From Darksidea phi (taxonomy: Eukaryota; Ascomycota; Dothideomycetes; Pleosporales; Lentitheciaceae): a DNA stretch of 64,000 nucleotides. The stretch lies in the NCBI GenBank assembly GCA_030770425.1, contig JASJFT010000010.1, forward strand, positions 1-64,000, given 5' to 3'. Below the pieces are notes generated by a model, which saw nothing but the letters and a program-made list of their open reading frames with translations, had not been told where the DNA came from and did no database searches. A program made the position numbers and the translations under genes. Below are positions 1 to 15,106 of this stretch, one piece after another (position 1 is the first letter of the stretch; each line of letters opens with the position of its first letter).

Positions 1-3000
1 TCAGAAACCAACGGTGCGACAAACGTTCTATCGGCCCTAACCCGGATCCCGTATAAAGGTACGTACAACGCATAACAGTATACGACTAGAATAATTAAAA
101 ATCTTAGTATAAGAATAAAAGGACGGAATAGCTTTCTATTAAACTTCGCCTATTAGTAGAAAGAGAAAAAGAATATAATAATATAAACTACTAGCGCTAC
201 GACGTAGTTATTAGGTTAGAAGACTAATACTAATATTAGTAGATCTAGGCGAAATAATAATACCAACTAGCTTATAATAATAGAAAAGGTATATTAGAAT
301 AATATCTTTTAGAAGATTAAGAGTATTAGATATATCTTTTTATTATTATTATTATACTTAGTCGAAGCTCTATTAGTTAATATTTAATATAATACTAGCT
401 AGCTTTAAATAATTACCCTTTATCTACCTTTAGTCGAGTAACCAACTACCCCTTAAATAGGAAGAAAGCTCGTCTAATAAAGAAAAAGAAAGGGTTTTTA
501 AGATAGAAGATTTATTATTTATAAATATACCCGCTAGTACTTTAAAATAAGACTAGCCCGGAAAAAGAAAAAGTAAGGAAGAGAAAGAGGTAAAGTATAA
601 TTAAAAGAAGAATCGTCTAATTCGATTAATTTATAAGAAGTTAGAGAAGAAGAGTATCTAGAATAGTTATATACCTTATAGTAGAGTTAGTAAGATTAGC
701 TTAGATAATAGCTCTAAGAGTAAAGATAAGTTAGATAATAATAAAGATAATATAATAGACTATAAGCTTTATAATCTAAAACTCTAAAAGAAGAAGTTTA
801 AAAAGCTATTAGTACTAGTATTTAACCTACTAACCTTTAGAGTAGCTACTATCCTAATAATAGAAGAATTCTAGTAGAGAATTAATAAGAGAACGAATAT
901 CTACTTTCTATTTTTACTATATAATTCTAATATACTATAATTTACTAATATAGATATTACGTAGTTTTTAAAGAACTATAAGTTTAGCGCGAATAGAGTA
1001 AAGTAGAATAAGTAGAATAAGAAGAAGTTTCTTCTCTATTTTTATAATTCGTTTTAGAGAGCGTATATTATTAAGATATATTATTATATAATACTAATAT
1101 AGAGTTAGACTACGTTTAAATCGACGTTTTAGAAGAAATATACTAATAGAGATATTAAATAGTAGAAGACTACTTATACCTTTCTTAAATTATAGCTAGT
1201 AGAAGTCTATTAATCGTCCCTCCTACTTAATAAGTACTATTATTAGTTCTTAATATATAGTAGTAGAGCGTTAAATCGATTATAAATTATAAAGATTAAG
1301 CTTAAATAGCTATTCTTTAAAGGATTAAAGTACGACGACTAAACGATAGTTATATTTAGTATAGATAAGAAGTATTAACTAGTTAATAAAGATATTTATT
1401 CCTTTAAACTAAAGAAGATATATTAATACCTCTAATTATTATATAAATAGGAAGAAGCTATACTTATTTTAAGCCTAGATACTAGTCTAGTAGCTAGCTA
1501 GCTAGTATATAGGAAGATTAAAGTTTATATTAAGTAGTAACTTTTCTACCTAGTCGAGTTCCTACGTTCTTAATAATAGGAGCTCGCGGTTCTATTAGGA
1601 AGGTCGATAGTAATTACTTAGCTACTACTTAATCCTTATATTAAGTAGCTAGTTAATAGTATAAAGAGATTAGTCTTAATCTAATAGTAGTTTATTATAT
1701 AATAGTAGATTATCTTTATAACCTAATCTATATTTATATACGAGAATAACTATTACTATATCTTTTATAAACTAGTTAATTCTATTCTTTATCTTAAGTA
1801 TAATAATAGATTATACGTAAGCTTCTATAACTAGATATAAAACCTAAAGATAAATATATAAACGAACTATCTAGTAACTAGTAGTAATATAAATATTATT
1901 AAAATAGTAAATAATACTATTAATAATAGATTATTAGTTCTTAAGAAGGAGGATTTAGAGAAAGCTATAGCTTTCTATTATATACTATAGGAGTAACTAG
2001 TAGTTAAGAGTACTAAAGTATTATTAATAAAGGTAAATAGTATTAAGATATAAAGCTAGAATAGTCCTCTTATAGTAGCTAATAAGATATTAGATAACTA
2101 TATTACTAAGCTAAAGCTAAAGGTAAAGATTAAGAATATTAAGCCTATCGAACTTTTAGTAGAAGAAGTTAAAGAGAAAAAATAGTATTATATAGAGCTA
2201 CTTAATTAGATAGTAAAGCTTAAGAAGATTAAACTCTTTTAATTAAGAAGAAAAATATAGTATAGAGGGCCCCCTAATTAAATATTAAAGGCTTAGCTAA
2301 GTAGAGAAATATTAGACCAAGCTCTAAAGAGATATTATTTAAAAGAGTCTTTAGCTAAAAGCTTATTATCTATCCTATTATATAGTAAATAAAAAAAAGA
2401 GTTTAATTTAATCGATTTTAGTTATCTATTCTACTAATTCTCTCTTCTAACCCTTCGACTATAGATTATAAGCTCTATTACTCTATTTCTAATCTACCTA
2501 TATACTATACTAGTACTAGATTTATTTTTATAGTATTAGTATTTAATATTATTTTCTCTTTACTACTAGTAGTAGGAATTAAATTCTTAAAAGTATTATT
2601 ATTATCTTCTAAGTTAATAGCCTTTTTATTCTCTTCTTATAATTCTTCTATAGTAGAATTATTAAATTTAGTAGAGTTATTAATTTCTTTTCTAGTAATA
2701 GTATCTATAGTACTAATCCTAGATTAAAATAGCTTAGAGCTTATATTCTTAACTATAGAAACCTCTTTCTTATAACTTCCCTTAGTTAATCTTACTTTAG
2801 TAGATTTATAACTATAATAATTATCTTTAATAAAATATAAAGATAAGCCTTTACTAGTTAGTAAACTAAGGCTTACTAGGTTAACCCCTAATTTTAGTAT
2901 ATATAATATATTAATAAGTTTAATAAATTTATTAGTACTAGTAAACGTACTATTTATATTAGGATTCTACTAGCTATAATAGTATTAGTAGTATTATTCT

Positions 3001-6000
3001 ACTTACTACTAATATTAATAGGTTTAAAACTAGTAAATAGCTCTTTACTATAGTAAGTATAAATAGTAGCTTCGAAATCTAGAATAAAAGTAATTATATT
3101 ATTACTACTAGTATTAGAAGCTATTCTATTACTATTATAACTAGATTTATTAGCTTTATTTTTAGCCTAGTAATTAGATTTTAGGTATTATAGTACTAAT
3201 CTATAATTATTTATACCTATTATATACTATATCTATAGTTATAGTACTTTCTTTACTAGACCTTACTATATTAAATATATATAACCCCTACTCGTTCTAA
3301 TATTAGCCTTAATTCTAGTACGTCTATACTATAATAACTACTATATTTACTACTATATTTATATATACGTCTATATAATAATAAGATATAATAAGATAAA
3401 TAGGTACTAAGATATTAAAATAGTAAAAGAGTTATATTTAAATAGAGATAAGATAAATTCTTAATAAAATATACTAGTAGAACGTTATTAATAACCTTAA
3501 TAGTAACTATTCTTATAGATACCCTATAGTAGTCTTTTCTCCTTAGTACTATAGATTATATAAAAATATAGCTATTATAAAGTCTCTATAGTAGCTTTTT
3601 AAAACCTTATTATAAATTTAAATAAAAAAATAAAAAAAGGTATTATAAATTTTTTATAGTATCTTTCTTTCCCCCCCCCCTATACTATAGTATCGAATAT
3701 TCTATCTTACTATATACGCCTAGATATATATAGTAAGATAATCTAAATCTTCTAAGATTTATAGAATAATAAAACTATTATATAACCCTTTATTATTATA
3801 ACCCTAGCTAGATATTAGTCTAAAAACCTAGTATTTACTAGAAGATATAAGATAGTATATATATAGTATATATATAGAGATAAGTAAGAGAAGAATATAA
3901 TAATTCTTTTTTCTTTCTAAAAAGCTAACTACCTTATTAGGATTAATAAGTTATTAGAACCTTTATCTAAATACTACTACTACTACTATTCTATTTAATA
4001 GTTTATATAATAATATTCTTTCTTATACTTATATCTTCTAGTCGTAATAAAGTCTATATAATATCTATCTAGTCTTTTCTTATTACGATATCTAGGGTTG
4101 TTTTACTAAGCTTATTACTACTATAATACTATCGTATTCTATTAATATTAATATACTTATACCTAAGAAGTAGCTTTATTATCTTATTATACCCTTAGAG
4201 TAATACTTTATATAGGGGTTTATAGTATCTAGCTCTCTCTACTTCTTTCTTAAGTATAGTATTTAGATAATTAGTCTCTTCTAACTTAATTTTATTAGAG
4301 TTACTATCTAAATACCCTTTATATATATCTATATCTATTAGTAAATAATTTACCTTAATTTTTTAGTATTAGAGAAGTAACTAAAGTACTTTAATATATT
4401 TATATTATACTACTAAATCTAGTACTAAATCTTTCTAGCTTCGAGTATTAATATCTATTATATTCTATTATAACTAGGTCTCTATATTCTTTAAAAAGTT
4501 ATATTTAACTATATATTATAAAGGTATAAGGGCTTTTCTATTCTTATTATTCGCGAATAAGTCCGGGCGTATCTAGTTTCTACTATATTTACTAAGTTAT
4601 ATACTATTAGTAGTTAAGTTCTCTTATAGTCTATAAATTTAATAAAAGTATTACTATAGATTATTCTTATATATTAATTAAAAGAAATATCTATAAATAG
4701 TATAAAGATATTTTATCTTATTAATATAGTAACGAGTTTATTTATATTAACTAAGATTTATTACTAGACTAAAGTCTTTTATATAGTATTTATATTTATA
4801 AGATTTTATATATATCTTAATATATTAACTAGTTTAAGAATTAGTAATAATTCTATAATACTAAAGTATAGCCGTCTTACCTATATAACTTCTAAGTAGA
4901 AAGAATTCTAAAATAATATTAATATAAAAACTATTTCTCTACCTCTATATTTTAAAATAGCTATTCTTTTTATCTTTATTCTAGTACTAAGCTTTTTATA
5001 TAATAGAGGCTAGGGACTTTAGTATACTTTTTTACTACTTTAGTTTATATCTCTCTCTCTCTAGAGTAGCTACGCTTTATTTTATAAAGGATATCTATAT
5101 AAAATCTTATTAGTTATTCTCTTTAAATATTATAGAGGGATATATTATAGCTAAGGATTATATTAAAGTAGAGTAAGTCTACTATATATATATCTTTATT
5201 ACTAATTTTTTATTCTTTTATAACTCTTCTTATCTTTATATCTTAAATAGTAGGAGTTTAAAGTCTATTTAGTTATCTTAGTATTTATTACTATAAGTAA
5301 TAACGTACGACTTTTTATAATATTAATATCTTAGTAGATTATATAATCTTAAGAAAACTTAAATCTTTAAGATATAGTCTTAAGATTATCTTATTAAGTA
5401 GTCTTTTAATATAGGTATTCCCTAATCGTAGATACTAAAGTAAAACTAACTATAAATAAAGGTTTTTTCGTTACTACCTATAATATATCTACTAATCCTA
5501 AAGGAAAAGACGAAAATAAGATAGTTACTAAAGAATAGACCCTTTATAAGAAGGGTAATCTTTTATTAATCTTTAAACTTATAAATAGCTTAAGATAAGT
5601 AGATAAAAAAAAATAATAAGTATAAATATACCTTTTTAGTTCTATAAGCTTCTTATTAGCTAGAAGTACTCTTTTTCTTTAATTAATTAGCCTCTAATAT
5701 AACTACTAGTAGAGTTTAGTTAAACTATATACTACTAATATCCTTTAAGAATAGTTCCCTATATAGTCTAGTTAGATACTAGTCTAGTTCTTATTTAAGT
5801 AATATTAGTATTCTAAACTTCTATTAAGATAGTTTTACTTTATTAACCTATATAGACTTCTCTAATAAAGAAGAGAACTTAACTACTATAGAAGATATTA
5901 GGAACCTTACTAGTTATAATAGTACTTTAAGTATACTACCTAATCTTAATATATTTAAGATTCTAGTACCTACTAAATAGCTAGTTAATACTAGGAACTA

Positions 6001-9000
6001 AGAATAGTATTACTTTCTACTTGTTTTAGCCTTTATTATAGAGTTACCCTTTTATTATTATATTATAGTTTAGACGAAGGCTTCTACTCTTATTTTATCT
6101 AAAGCTATTTATACTAATAGTCGATTTATACCCTAGTTAGCTTTAACTATTCTAGTCTTAGCTAGTATAAGCGTATTTATAAATATATCTATAAGCTAAC
6201 TATAATAAAGATATATTTCTACTAATAAAACTAGTTAATATAAGAGTAAATATTATAACTATACCTAGTTTAACTATACTACTATCTTTAAAAAAGGTAC
6301 TAAGTTTCGTCGTTATATATATATAGTATATTAGTAATAAAAAGGTCTAAACTATTAATACCTTATTAAATTATATAAGTATTAATATCCTTATATAGAT
6401 AAGATTTAATTTTATATAAAAAAGATATATAAGTTAAAGCTAGAGAGGATATAAAAGGTATAAAGGCTAGATATAAGATCGACTAGAATATATATCTATT
6501 AAGGGAATTTACTCGTTATTTTCCTAGAGAAAGTACTTTTCTATTTCTTTCTTAATTAATATTAGATTATCGTCTACTTATTTATTTATTTTTTACTCTT
6601 TACTAGTATAGTATATTATTAACTATCTATAAACTTACGTAAGAATTATAATACTTTATAGTAATATACTTTAGAATCTTAAAAGATAGTCTTTTATAAA
6701 TAGTAAATATAACTATACTAACTATTAGTAACTATAATTACGTACTAGTTAGATAGATTAGTTAGATTTTTTACTATTATATCTTTTACTACTATAGTAC
6801 TCTACTATAAACGCTTTAGGATTATACGAGTAAGGTAATAAGTATAGTCTTCTTACTATAGGAAGATTAACTAGTATTAGATTCTAATAATAAGACTATT
6901 CGACTATAGGTTTTAACCTAGAGGAGGAACTCTATCTAACTAATACCTTTTAAAGAATAGAATATAACTTATATTTAAAAGATAATACTATCTTAAGGTC
7001 GTCTAAAGTACTTATTATATTATATTAAACGAGGCTAATACTAGTAATTATACCCTTAAAGAATACCTTATTAGTAAAGTTAATATCGACTTTATCTATT
7101 ATTCTATTAATAAGTTATTACTACTTAAGAATAATACTTTAGCTTTAAGTAAGATATTATAAAATAATAGCTTATAGAAGATTATTAAAATAAGTTATAT
7201 ATTTATTAAAGATATTAAAACTACTAGTAAGATAGAAAAAGGTTTATATAGAAGATTATAAATACGAATAGAATAATATTCTTAACTATTTAGAATTTAA
7301 CGTATTATAAAAATATAACGTTATAATTCTTAAGTTTATTAAGAATATTTTCTTAAAAAGAGTTAGTAATAACCCTATACTTTAATACCTATATACTATT
7401 CTTTATAATAATAATATTAATATTATTAGAGGCCTTCGAGAAGTATAGGTTAATTAAAAAATACTATACTAGAGAATCTAGATAAGCTTTTTATAATAAT
7501 TATAGACTATATTAATAAAATAATAAATATATAGCTTAGCTCTCTTCGTTATATTATTATAATCTTAATAAAATTAATCTATTAACGACTATAGTCTATA
7601 TACTAGGGATATAAATATATATAATTATATTTTCCTAATTTAGTTTATTAGGCTTTTTACCCCTATTAAAATTAAATAGTCTACCTTCTAATATTTTTTT
7701 ATTTTTAAAAAGTTAGATTAATAGTATTACTTTCTAAAATCCCTAAGATAAGAAGATAATATTCCGAATTTATAAAGAGAGAACTAAATCTAGTAAAAAC
7801 TAATAGAAGTATTTAATTTTATATTACTTTTTCTTTAAATATTATATTTTTTTTTTTTTTCTCCTAAGGAAAAGCTATATTACGTAACTATACTATTATA
7901 GGAGAGTTTTTCTACTTAATAATAAACTATATATATCTAAAGACTAATACTAAAATTTTAACTATATATAAAAAGAGTAAAACGCTTAATATCGGCTAAT
8001 TATAGAATAGTAAATAGTTAATACTAGCTTTATTTAATATAAGCCTTAATACGCGGTCTAGAGAAAGGGGGTAGAATATAAGAGAGAGGAACTACTAGAA
8101 CTAAGAAATAGAAACTAAAGGAGTAGCGCTTATCTACTATACTAAATAAGAGGAAAGGTTGGTAGAGTTTTATACTAAAATTAGAAAAGTTCTCTAATTA
8201 TTATATAATTAAACTATATAATATTTACCTATAAGTCTACTATATTTACGTTAAGTAACTACTATAAAACTTTAATAATTACCCTTCTCTCCTATAATCC
8301 CCCCCTAATATATCTTTTAAACCTATTCTATATTACTAGCTCTCTCTTTACTACGATTTTATTACTTTATTATCTTTACCTTTATCTCTTTAATCTCCTT
8401 TAGGTCTTAAAATCTATAGATAACTTAAAATATCTTTATTATATACTCTATACTCTTCTTCGTCTAAAGATCCTCCTATAGAAATTTTATAATATACTCT
8501 TTCTATTAAATCTTAAGATTCTTAGTAAGCTAGCTTAGTCTTAATAGCTACTATTTAAGAAAGTTCTTTTTATTATCCTTATTTATCTTAACGTATATTA
8601 AGCGAATACTAAGCTAATAAATCTATACTATTTATAGTATATTTAGTAGATATATAAATTAACCTTTTATATATACGAGCTATAGCTCTATAATTATAAG
8701 CTTATTATATTCTTTCTTCTAAAAGGTATAATTATAATTAATAATATTATTAAATTTATAATTTAGATATTCTTAGGTATAGATATAGATATAGACTTAG
8801 ATAGTATTATTATAAAGAATAGTACTACGTATAAATATACCCGTAGATTAAAATAAAATAAAGTAGTAATCTACGAAGATAATATAGGAAGTTATTCTAT
8901 ATTTAGAAAGTAAGATAGGCTTAAGAAAGAAATAAAGAAAGTATTTAATATTTAAAGAATTACTACGTCTATTTATACTATTAAATATACGAATTATATA

Positions 9001-11030
9001 GAATAATATATTAATACTTTTATATACCTCGTCTAAAGGGCTATATCTATTTATATAATTTTTAGATTTTAGCTTTATACTTCTATATACTTAGAAATAA
9101 TTATATAAATTTATTATATATTATATATACTTTAAGATAGAATCTAGATTAGGGTTAATAGTATATTTAATAGATTAAGATTAAGTTAATAAATTCTATT
9201 ACTAGAATAACTACTTAGAAAAAGATCTAATCTTATTCGTAAGTATTAAGAATTAAATTAAAGATTACCTATAAGAAATTAAACTCCTAGATAATCCTAA
9301 AATCTTTTCCTTATATATTTCTTATAGTCTAGTTTAATAGTAGTAATAGTTATATTAGCCGAGTTATCCTAACTATTAATACTAATAGTAGTCTTAATAG
9401 TTCCCTCTTAGTAACTATTACTACTAATAATAGTTATATAATATTAGATTACTAACTAAGCCTTATAAGCTAAGCTTATAGCTTCTTCTAAGCGCCCTAT
9501 ACCTAGTAATCTATATAGGATTATAATACTTACTCTTCCCTCTAAAGCTTTATTTTTAAAGGTATTACTTTTTAATCTTAAGTCTATTTAATAGTATTCT
9601 AAGAGTCTATATAATTTTTCTTATACTATACTATATCTCGCGTATATATACTAGTAATTCTTTTAACTTAGTCTATTAATTATTTTAGTTATTACTAAGG
9701 TATAAAAGTAAGTAACCTCCTATTCTATAAGGGTTTATATCTTATTCTTAATTTTTCTTCTAGGTCTTAATAATATCTAGAGTTTCTTATAAATCTTCTA
9801 AGATCTACTATTATTATTATACTAATTATACGTATATTCCCTCTCGTTCTATATTAATATCTTATTCTTATTATTATATTACGGAGTCTTCTTATACCTA
9901 TATAGTAGATCTTAATAGTAGTCTTTATATTAAGTATATTCGTTATAACTTAAAATATAATCTAGTTATAACTATAAAAGATTAGAAGAAGATAAATTAT
10001 ATAGAGACTAATCTTTAGAAAAAGCTATTAGTTACTTAAGTCCTCTAAGATAAGACCTTTACTTACGAAGAATATTTAATAAAATAGTTTTAAGAGTTAG
10101 AATATTATAAGTTTAAAATAAATTATTATAAGCTTGTATCTATTAAAGAGCTAAAGTAGCTAGAATAAGAGGAAGTTAAGTAATCTACCTCTACTAATCT
10201 AGATAAGTTTACTAACTTCTCTACTTTTCTAGATAGTTAGAAGTCTTTTTCTCTAGGTACCTTTAATAATATAGTTTAACCCTCTAGTAATATAGTTTAA
10301 CTAATCTCTAGTAGTCCTATAAGTTCTTAATTAGTTTTTATATATTCTAGCTAGTATACTATTCTACCTATCTAACTAAATACTCCTATTAATATCTAAC
10401 CTTTTATAGTTCTTAGAATTTCCTTAATCTTATACCCCTTATCTTCGAGCTTAATATTAGTAGCTACTTTAATATTTTTTAGTACTAGTTCTAGCTTATT
10501 AGTAAGGTTAATTTCTTCTATAAGGCCTTAGTTTATAAGGGAAGAATACGATATTCTTAAGGGATAATACGTAGTTATTTACTAGTATTTATACTTATAT
10601 ACTAGTATTATTATTAGACTACTACTATTATTACTTCTTAACCCTCTTAAGACCCCCTATACTTAGTAGAGGTATAGATATTACGTTCTCTATATTATTA
10701 TAAAGTTACTATAGATAAAAGTAATAATCGATATTTATTATAAGAATAAATCTAACTATTTAGACTAAAGTATAGTTTTTATTAATTATATATATATTCT
10801 ATTCTAATCCTAATCCTAATATCTCTTTATAAGGGTTAATTAGCTACTACTACTCTAGTTATAGTATATCTATACCTCTAGTAGTAACTAATAGTTTAGT
10901 ATATTTTATAAAACTCTAAGCTAGATTTATAAACGCGAATTAAGCTATAGTTAAGATATAGCTTCTTACTAAATTATTAAACTTACGAATCTTACTAGGT
11001 TTAGCTTAAGTTTTTCTTTTTAAATCTTTA

Positions 11031-11220
11031 AGTAGTTACTTAAGTTCTTTAGATAATAGTAGTAGTATTAATTTAAGAAGAGCTTTAATAGCTCTTCTTA
11101 AGAATCGAACCTTAATACTCTTAGACGTAGAAGTAGGAGACGGTAACTTATTAATTAAGTAAAAGTAAGATATTTTTAATACTCGTCTAGGAATTAAAAT
11201 ACTTAATTTTTACTTTTTAT
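11031..11220 (+). repeat. Direct repeat, copy 1 (pair with 12,008-12,200)
   Basis: A stretch of about 190 bp starting at AGTTACTTAAGTTCTTTAGA and running through CTTAGACGTAGAAG and TTATTAATTAAGTAAAAG recurs about 975 bp downstream in the same orientation with scattered differences and small indels. It is inside the RIP block and is likely part of a duplicated transposon or a nested repeat. Confidence 0.75.
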
Positions 11221-11577
11221 TCTATTTAAAGCCTCGGAAGAGACGTTAATTTATTAGAAGACTTATTATAATACTACTTTAAGAATTCTACTACTATAAT
11301 TAATAAAGCGACGACCTTAATCTTTTAGAAGAAGATAGACTTAGATAATACTAATAGAATAATAGAGGAAGAGTCGTTTCTAGTAAGCCTCTAGTAATCT
11401 TAATACCTTATTACTAGTAATTTCTTTTACTTTCTAGTATATATCTTTCCTTAGGTATATACTCTCCGCTATAGTTATAGAGATAAGAGTTATATATTAT
11501 ATAAGAATTATAAATTAAGTTAAGTTAAATAGTAAAGGTAGATAGCTATAAGTAGAAGGCTTTTTATCTTAGTTAAG

Positions 11578-11664
11578 AAAATTTAAAATAAAGCTATTAT
11601 AGAGACTTTATACTAGCTTTTATCTTAGCTATAAAAATTTAAAATAAAGCTACTACGAAGACTT
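11578..11664 (+). repeat. 56-bp tandem repeat, left of the gap
   Basis: The word AAAATTTAAAATAAAGCTA begins at 11,578 and again at 11,634, a 56-bp period. Each unit carries a GCTATTATAG/GCTACTACGAAG arm and CTAGCTTTTATCTTAG. The same array resumes right after the N gap, so the gap interrupts it. Confidence 0.8.
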
Positions 11665-11901
11665 NNNNNNNNNNNNNNNNNNNNNNNNNNNNNNNNNNNN
11701 NNNNNNNNNNNNNNNNNNNNNNNNNNNNNNNNNNNNNNNNNNNNNNNNNNNNNNNNNNNNNNNNNNNNNNNNNNNNNNNNNNNNNNNNNNNNNNNNNNNN
11801 NNNNNNNNNNNNNNNNNNNNNNNNNNNNNNNNNNNNNNNNNNNNNNNNNNNNNNNNNNNNNNNNNNNNNNNNNNNNNNNNNNNNNNNNNNNNNNNNNNNN
11901 N
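11665..11901. other. Assembly gap (237 N)
   Basis: A run of N. Both flanks are the same 56-bp tandem repeat, so the true length and copy number here are unknown. Confidence 1.
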
Positions 11902-12007
11902 AAAATTTAAAATAAAGCTATTATAGAGACTTTATACTAGCTTTTATCTTAGCTATAAAAATTTAAAATAAAGCTACTACGAAGACTTCGTACTAGCTTT
12001 TTATCTT
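11902..12007 (+). repeat. 56-bp tandem repeat, right of the gap
   Basis: Repeat starts at 11,902 and 11,958 reproduce the unit seen left of the gap almost base for base, including CTACGAAGACTT followed by CGTACTAGC. Diverged relatives of the unit (AATAAAGCTACTACGGAG) recur near 12,980-13,130. Confidence 0.8.
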
Positions 12008-12200
12008 AATAGTTACTTAAGTTCTTTAGATATTAGTAGTACTATTAATTCTTAATAGCTCTTCTTAAGAATCGATCCTTAATATTCTTAGACGTAGAAG
12101 CTAGAGATAGTAACTTATTAATTAAGTAAAAGAGTAAGATATTTTCGGCGCTTATCTAAGGATTAAAAATACTTAATTTCTACTTCTTATCCCGTTTAAG
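12008..12200 (+). repeat. Direct repeat, copy 2
   Basis: Second copy of the element at 11,031-11,220. It shares AGTTACTTAAGTTCTTTAGA, TCTTCTTAAGAATCGA and TTATTAATTAAGTAAAAG, with small deletions. Together the two copies bracket the 56-bp array and the N gap. Confidence 0.75.
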
Positions 12201-13740
12201 CCTTAAGAGAAATATCTAGTCGTTAATTAGGAGGTTATTAATAAGGTACTTAGGTCTCTTTATAGTAGGAACTTACGTATTTATAATATACGTAGAACTT
12301 AATAGTTTTTTAGTCCTATTAATAACTATTAATAAAGACTTCTATATTATCTTATAGATAAAATCTATATAACTATAATTATAATAATATAGTAAATAAC
12401 TTAGCTAATATACTTATAATATAAGTATCTATTATCTTAAAGAGTTAGAACTAGAAGAGAAGAAGCTAACTAGATAGATAAGGTTAAGGTAAATAAGAAG
12501 AAGTACGAGGTAGAGTAAGATAGCTAAGGTAAATAATATACCCTTTATTATCCTAGATAGTAAGAAGAAGAAAGATAATAACTATTTACTAGGAGAAATA
12601 GTAAAGTATATAAATATAATATAATAATAGATTTATAGTAAAATTCTTTATATACTTTTTAGCTAAGAACTACTTTAAGTATTCGAATATAGGTAATAAT
12701 ATCGCTATCTAGTCTATTAAGTTAGGAAGATTATTTAAGAGATCTATATTAAGTTTTAGAGTTAAGGAAGATAAAGGGGTATTAAAGAGTACTAAGAGGT
12801 TTATAAATAATATAAGAAAGTTACTACCCTACTCTATAAAAGGGTTAAGTAGAGATAAGAATATTCTATTCTAACTTTAATATCTATTAGATATAAACCT
12901 TCGCGCGGTTAAATATATACTTATCTAAGACTAATAAGTACTAGAATTTAGATTTAGAAGTACTTATAATAGCTTAGATTATAAAGCTACTATAGAGACT
13001 CTATTATAGCTTTTAATCTTAGTCTTAAAAATCTAAAAAAATAAAGCTACTACGGAGTCTCCGTAGTAGATTTTTATCTTAGTAGTAAAAATTTAAAAAT
13101 AAAGCTACTATAAAAAATCTAGTAGAGCTTATATATCTTTATACTAATCCTAAAAGGGTATATAGTATATAGCTAATCCTAATACTTTAACCTAAAAAAG
13201 CTACTATAGAAAATCTATAGGAGCTTTTATAAGTAAAATAACTATCCTAGAGAATCTATAAAAGCTTTTTTTAGCTAAAATATTTTCTTAGTATACGTAT
13301 ATAGGCCTTTTTTATTAGGATTAAGACTAATCCTAATAAGATATATAATATAGAGTTTATACTTAAGATAGGAATAAAGAAAAGAAATTAAATAGATAAT
13401 AGTTTAATTACGTTAATAGATAAGGATTAATCTAGATTTAAATTAATTATAAGAAAGAAAACTATCTAAGAGATTTATAATTATTATATATTAATTTAGT
13501 TTCCTTAGATTTATAGAATTTATAGCTCTATTCTTTAATAGATTTACTAATTTATAGATCTATAAATCTATAGAATCTATATTTATTAAGAACTATAGAT
13601 TTATAGATCTATTATATAACTTTTTATTCTTTAATTATAAGATTCGTATTATATTTCTTATTAAAGTTTATAATAGATTCTACCTTAGATATTTCTATTA
13701 GCTAGTATTTTATAGTTTATATATAATTTATAATAGTATT

Positions 13741-13925
13741 TATATAAGATATATATATAGTATAAAGACTATTATATAAATATATAATATATATAAATAA
13801 ATATAAAATACCCTAATACTTATCTAATAAATAGAATATAATATATTAAATAGTTTACTAGTACTTATATAAGATATATATATAGTATAAAGATTATTAT
13901 ATAAGTATATAATATATATAAGTAA
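13741..13925 (+). repeat. AT-rich direct repeat pair
   Basis: The string TATATAAGATATATATATAG followed by TATAAAGAYTATTATATAA occurs near 13,741 and again near 13,867, a spacing of about 126 bp. The copies differ by a few transitions. Non-coding. Confidence 0.6.
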
Positions 13926-14629
13926 ATATTTAATAATATTAGAGGTATATTATAGATATAAACTAATATTTAATAATATTAAAGGTATAAAATAAATATA
14001 CTATAGATATAGATTAATATAGAATACTTATATAATATATATTATACTATATAGTATTATACTATATTTCTTATAATTTTTTTAAAGTAAACTTTTTACT
14101 AATATAGGTCTAAAATAAAATTTCTTATTTTAAAAGATTTTAAATCTTTTCTTTAAAATAGTTTATTATAGAGTAGATTTTCTCTTATATAAAATTCTTA
14201 TCTAAAGCTCTTATAACTTCTTATTAATTTATTTATATTCTATTTAGTATATACTCTTAAGATTTCGCCTTTTATATATAGATAATATAGCTATCTTTAG
14301 ATAAAATATCTATTCTTATTATATAAGATTTTAAATAGAAATATAATATAGATAACTACTAATAACTATATAAGAATTCTATTATTATATATTTTCTTAA
14401 ATATATTTAATATATAGTTAGTTTTATACTACTAATTATTATAATTAAGAAGTTCTATTAATAATACCTCTTATTTATAGTATTAGGGATATTCTATTAT
14501 AATATTTAAAAGATTTAAAGTACTATACTTAAATAGTCTATTTTACTCTAATTTCTTTTATTAAAGAACTAGATAAATAATTATTAGTAAAGATATATAA
14601 TTAGTAGGTATTAATATAAGAAAGCTAGC

Positions 14630-14712
14630 TAAAGATAAGAGATAAATATAAGAAAGCTAGCTAAGAATAAAAGATAGATATAATAAAAAAGTTAACTAAG
14701 AATAAAAGATAG
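14630..14712 (+). repeat. Tandem ~37-bp repeat
   Basis: About three copies of a unit containing AAGAAAGCTAGCTAA(A/G), AATAAAAGATAGATATAA. The last copy has diverged. Inside the RIP block, non-coding. Confidence 0.6.
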
Positions 14713-15060
14713 ATATAAATAGGATACTAGTATTATTATAGATAATTTTTATACTATAGATAGTATTAGTATATTAACTTTTTATTATTACTATTAATCT
14801 TCTAATTAGACTTTATAGTTTAGTATTATATATTATTTCTTATTTAATATCTTAATATTTAAAATATTATCTTATTATATTATATATAGCTTTATAACTC
14901 TATTATTATATATAATTACTAGGATTATATTTATATTATAAGCTATAGTATAAATATTACTATATATAATTATTAGAATTATATATTTATAATAAAGTTA
15001 TATAAATAGATTATATTATATAGATATTATATAGATATATAATTTAGTAACTAGTTATAA

Positions 15061-15106
15061 AGAATATTAAGTAATATTAAGTAATATTAAGTAATATTAA
15101 GTAGTA
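15061..15106 (+). repeat. 10-bp minisatellite (ATTAAGTAAT)n
   Basis: Four head-to-tail copies of ATTAAGTAAT close to the border of the RIP block. Confidence 0.75.
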
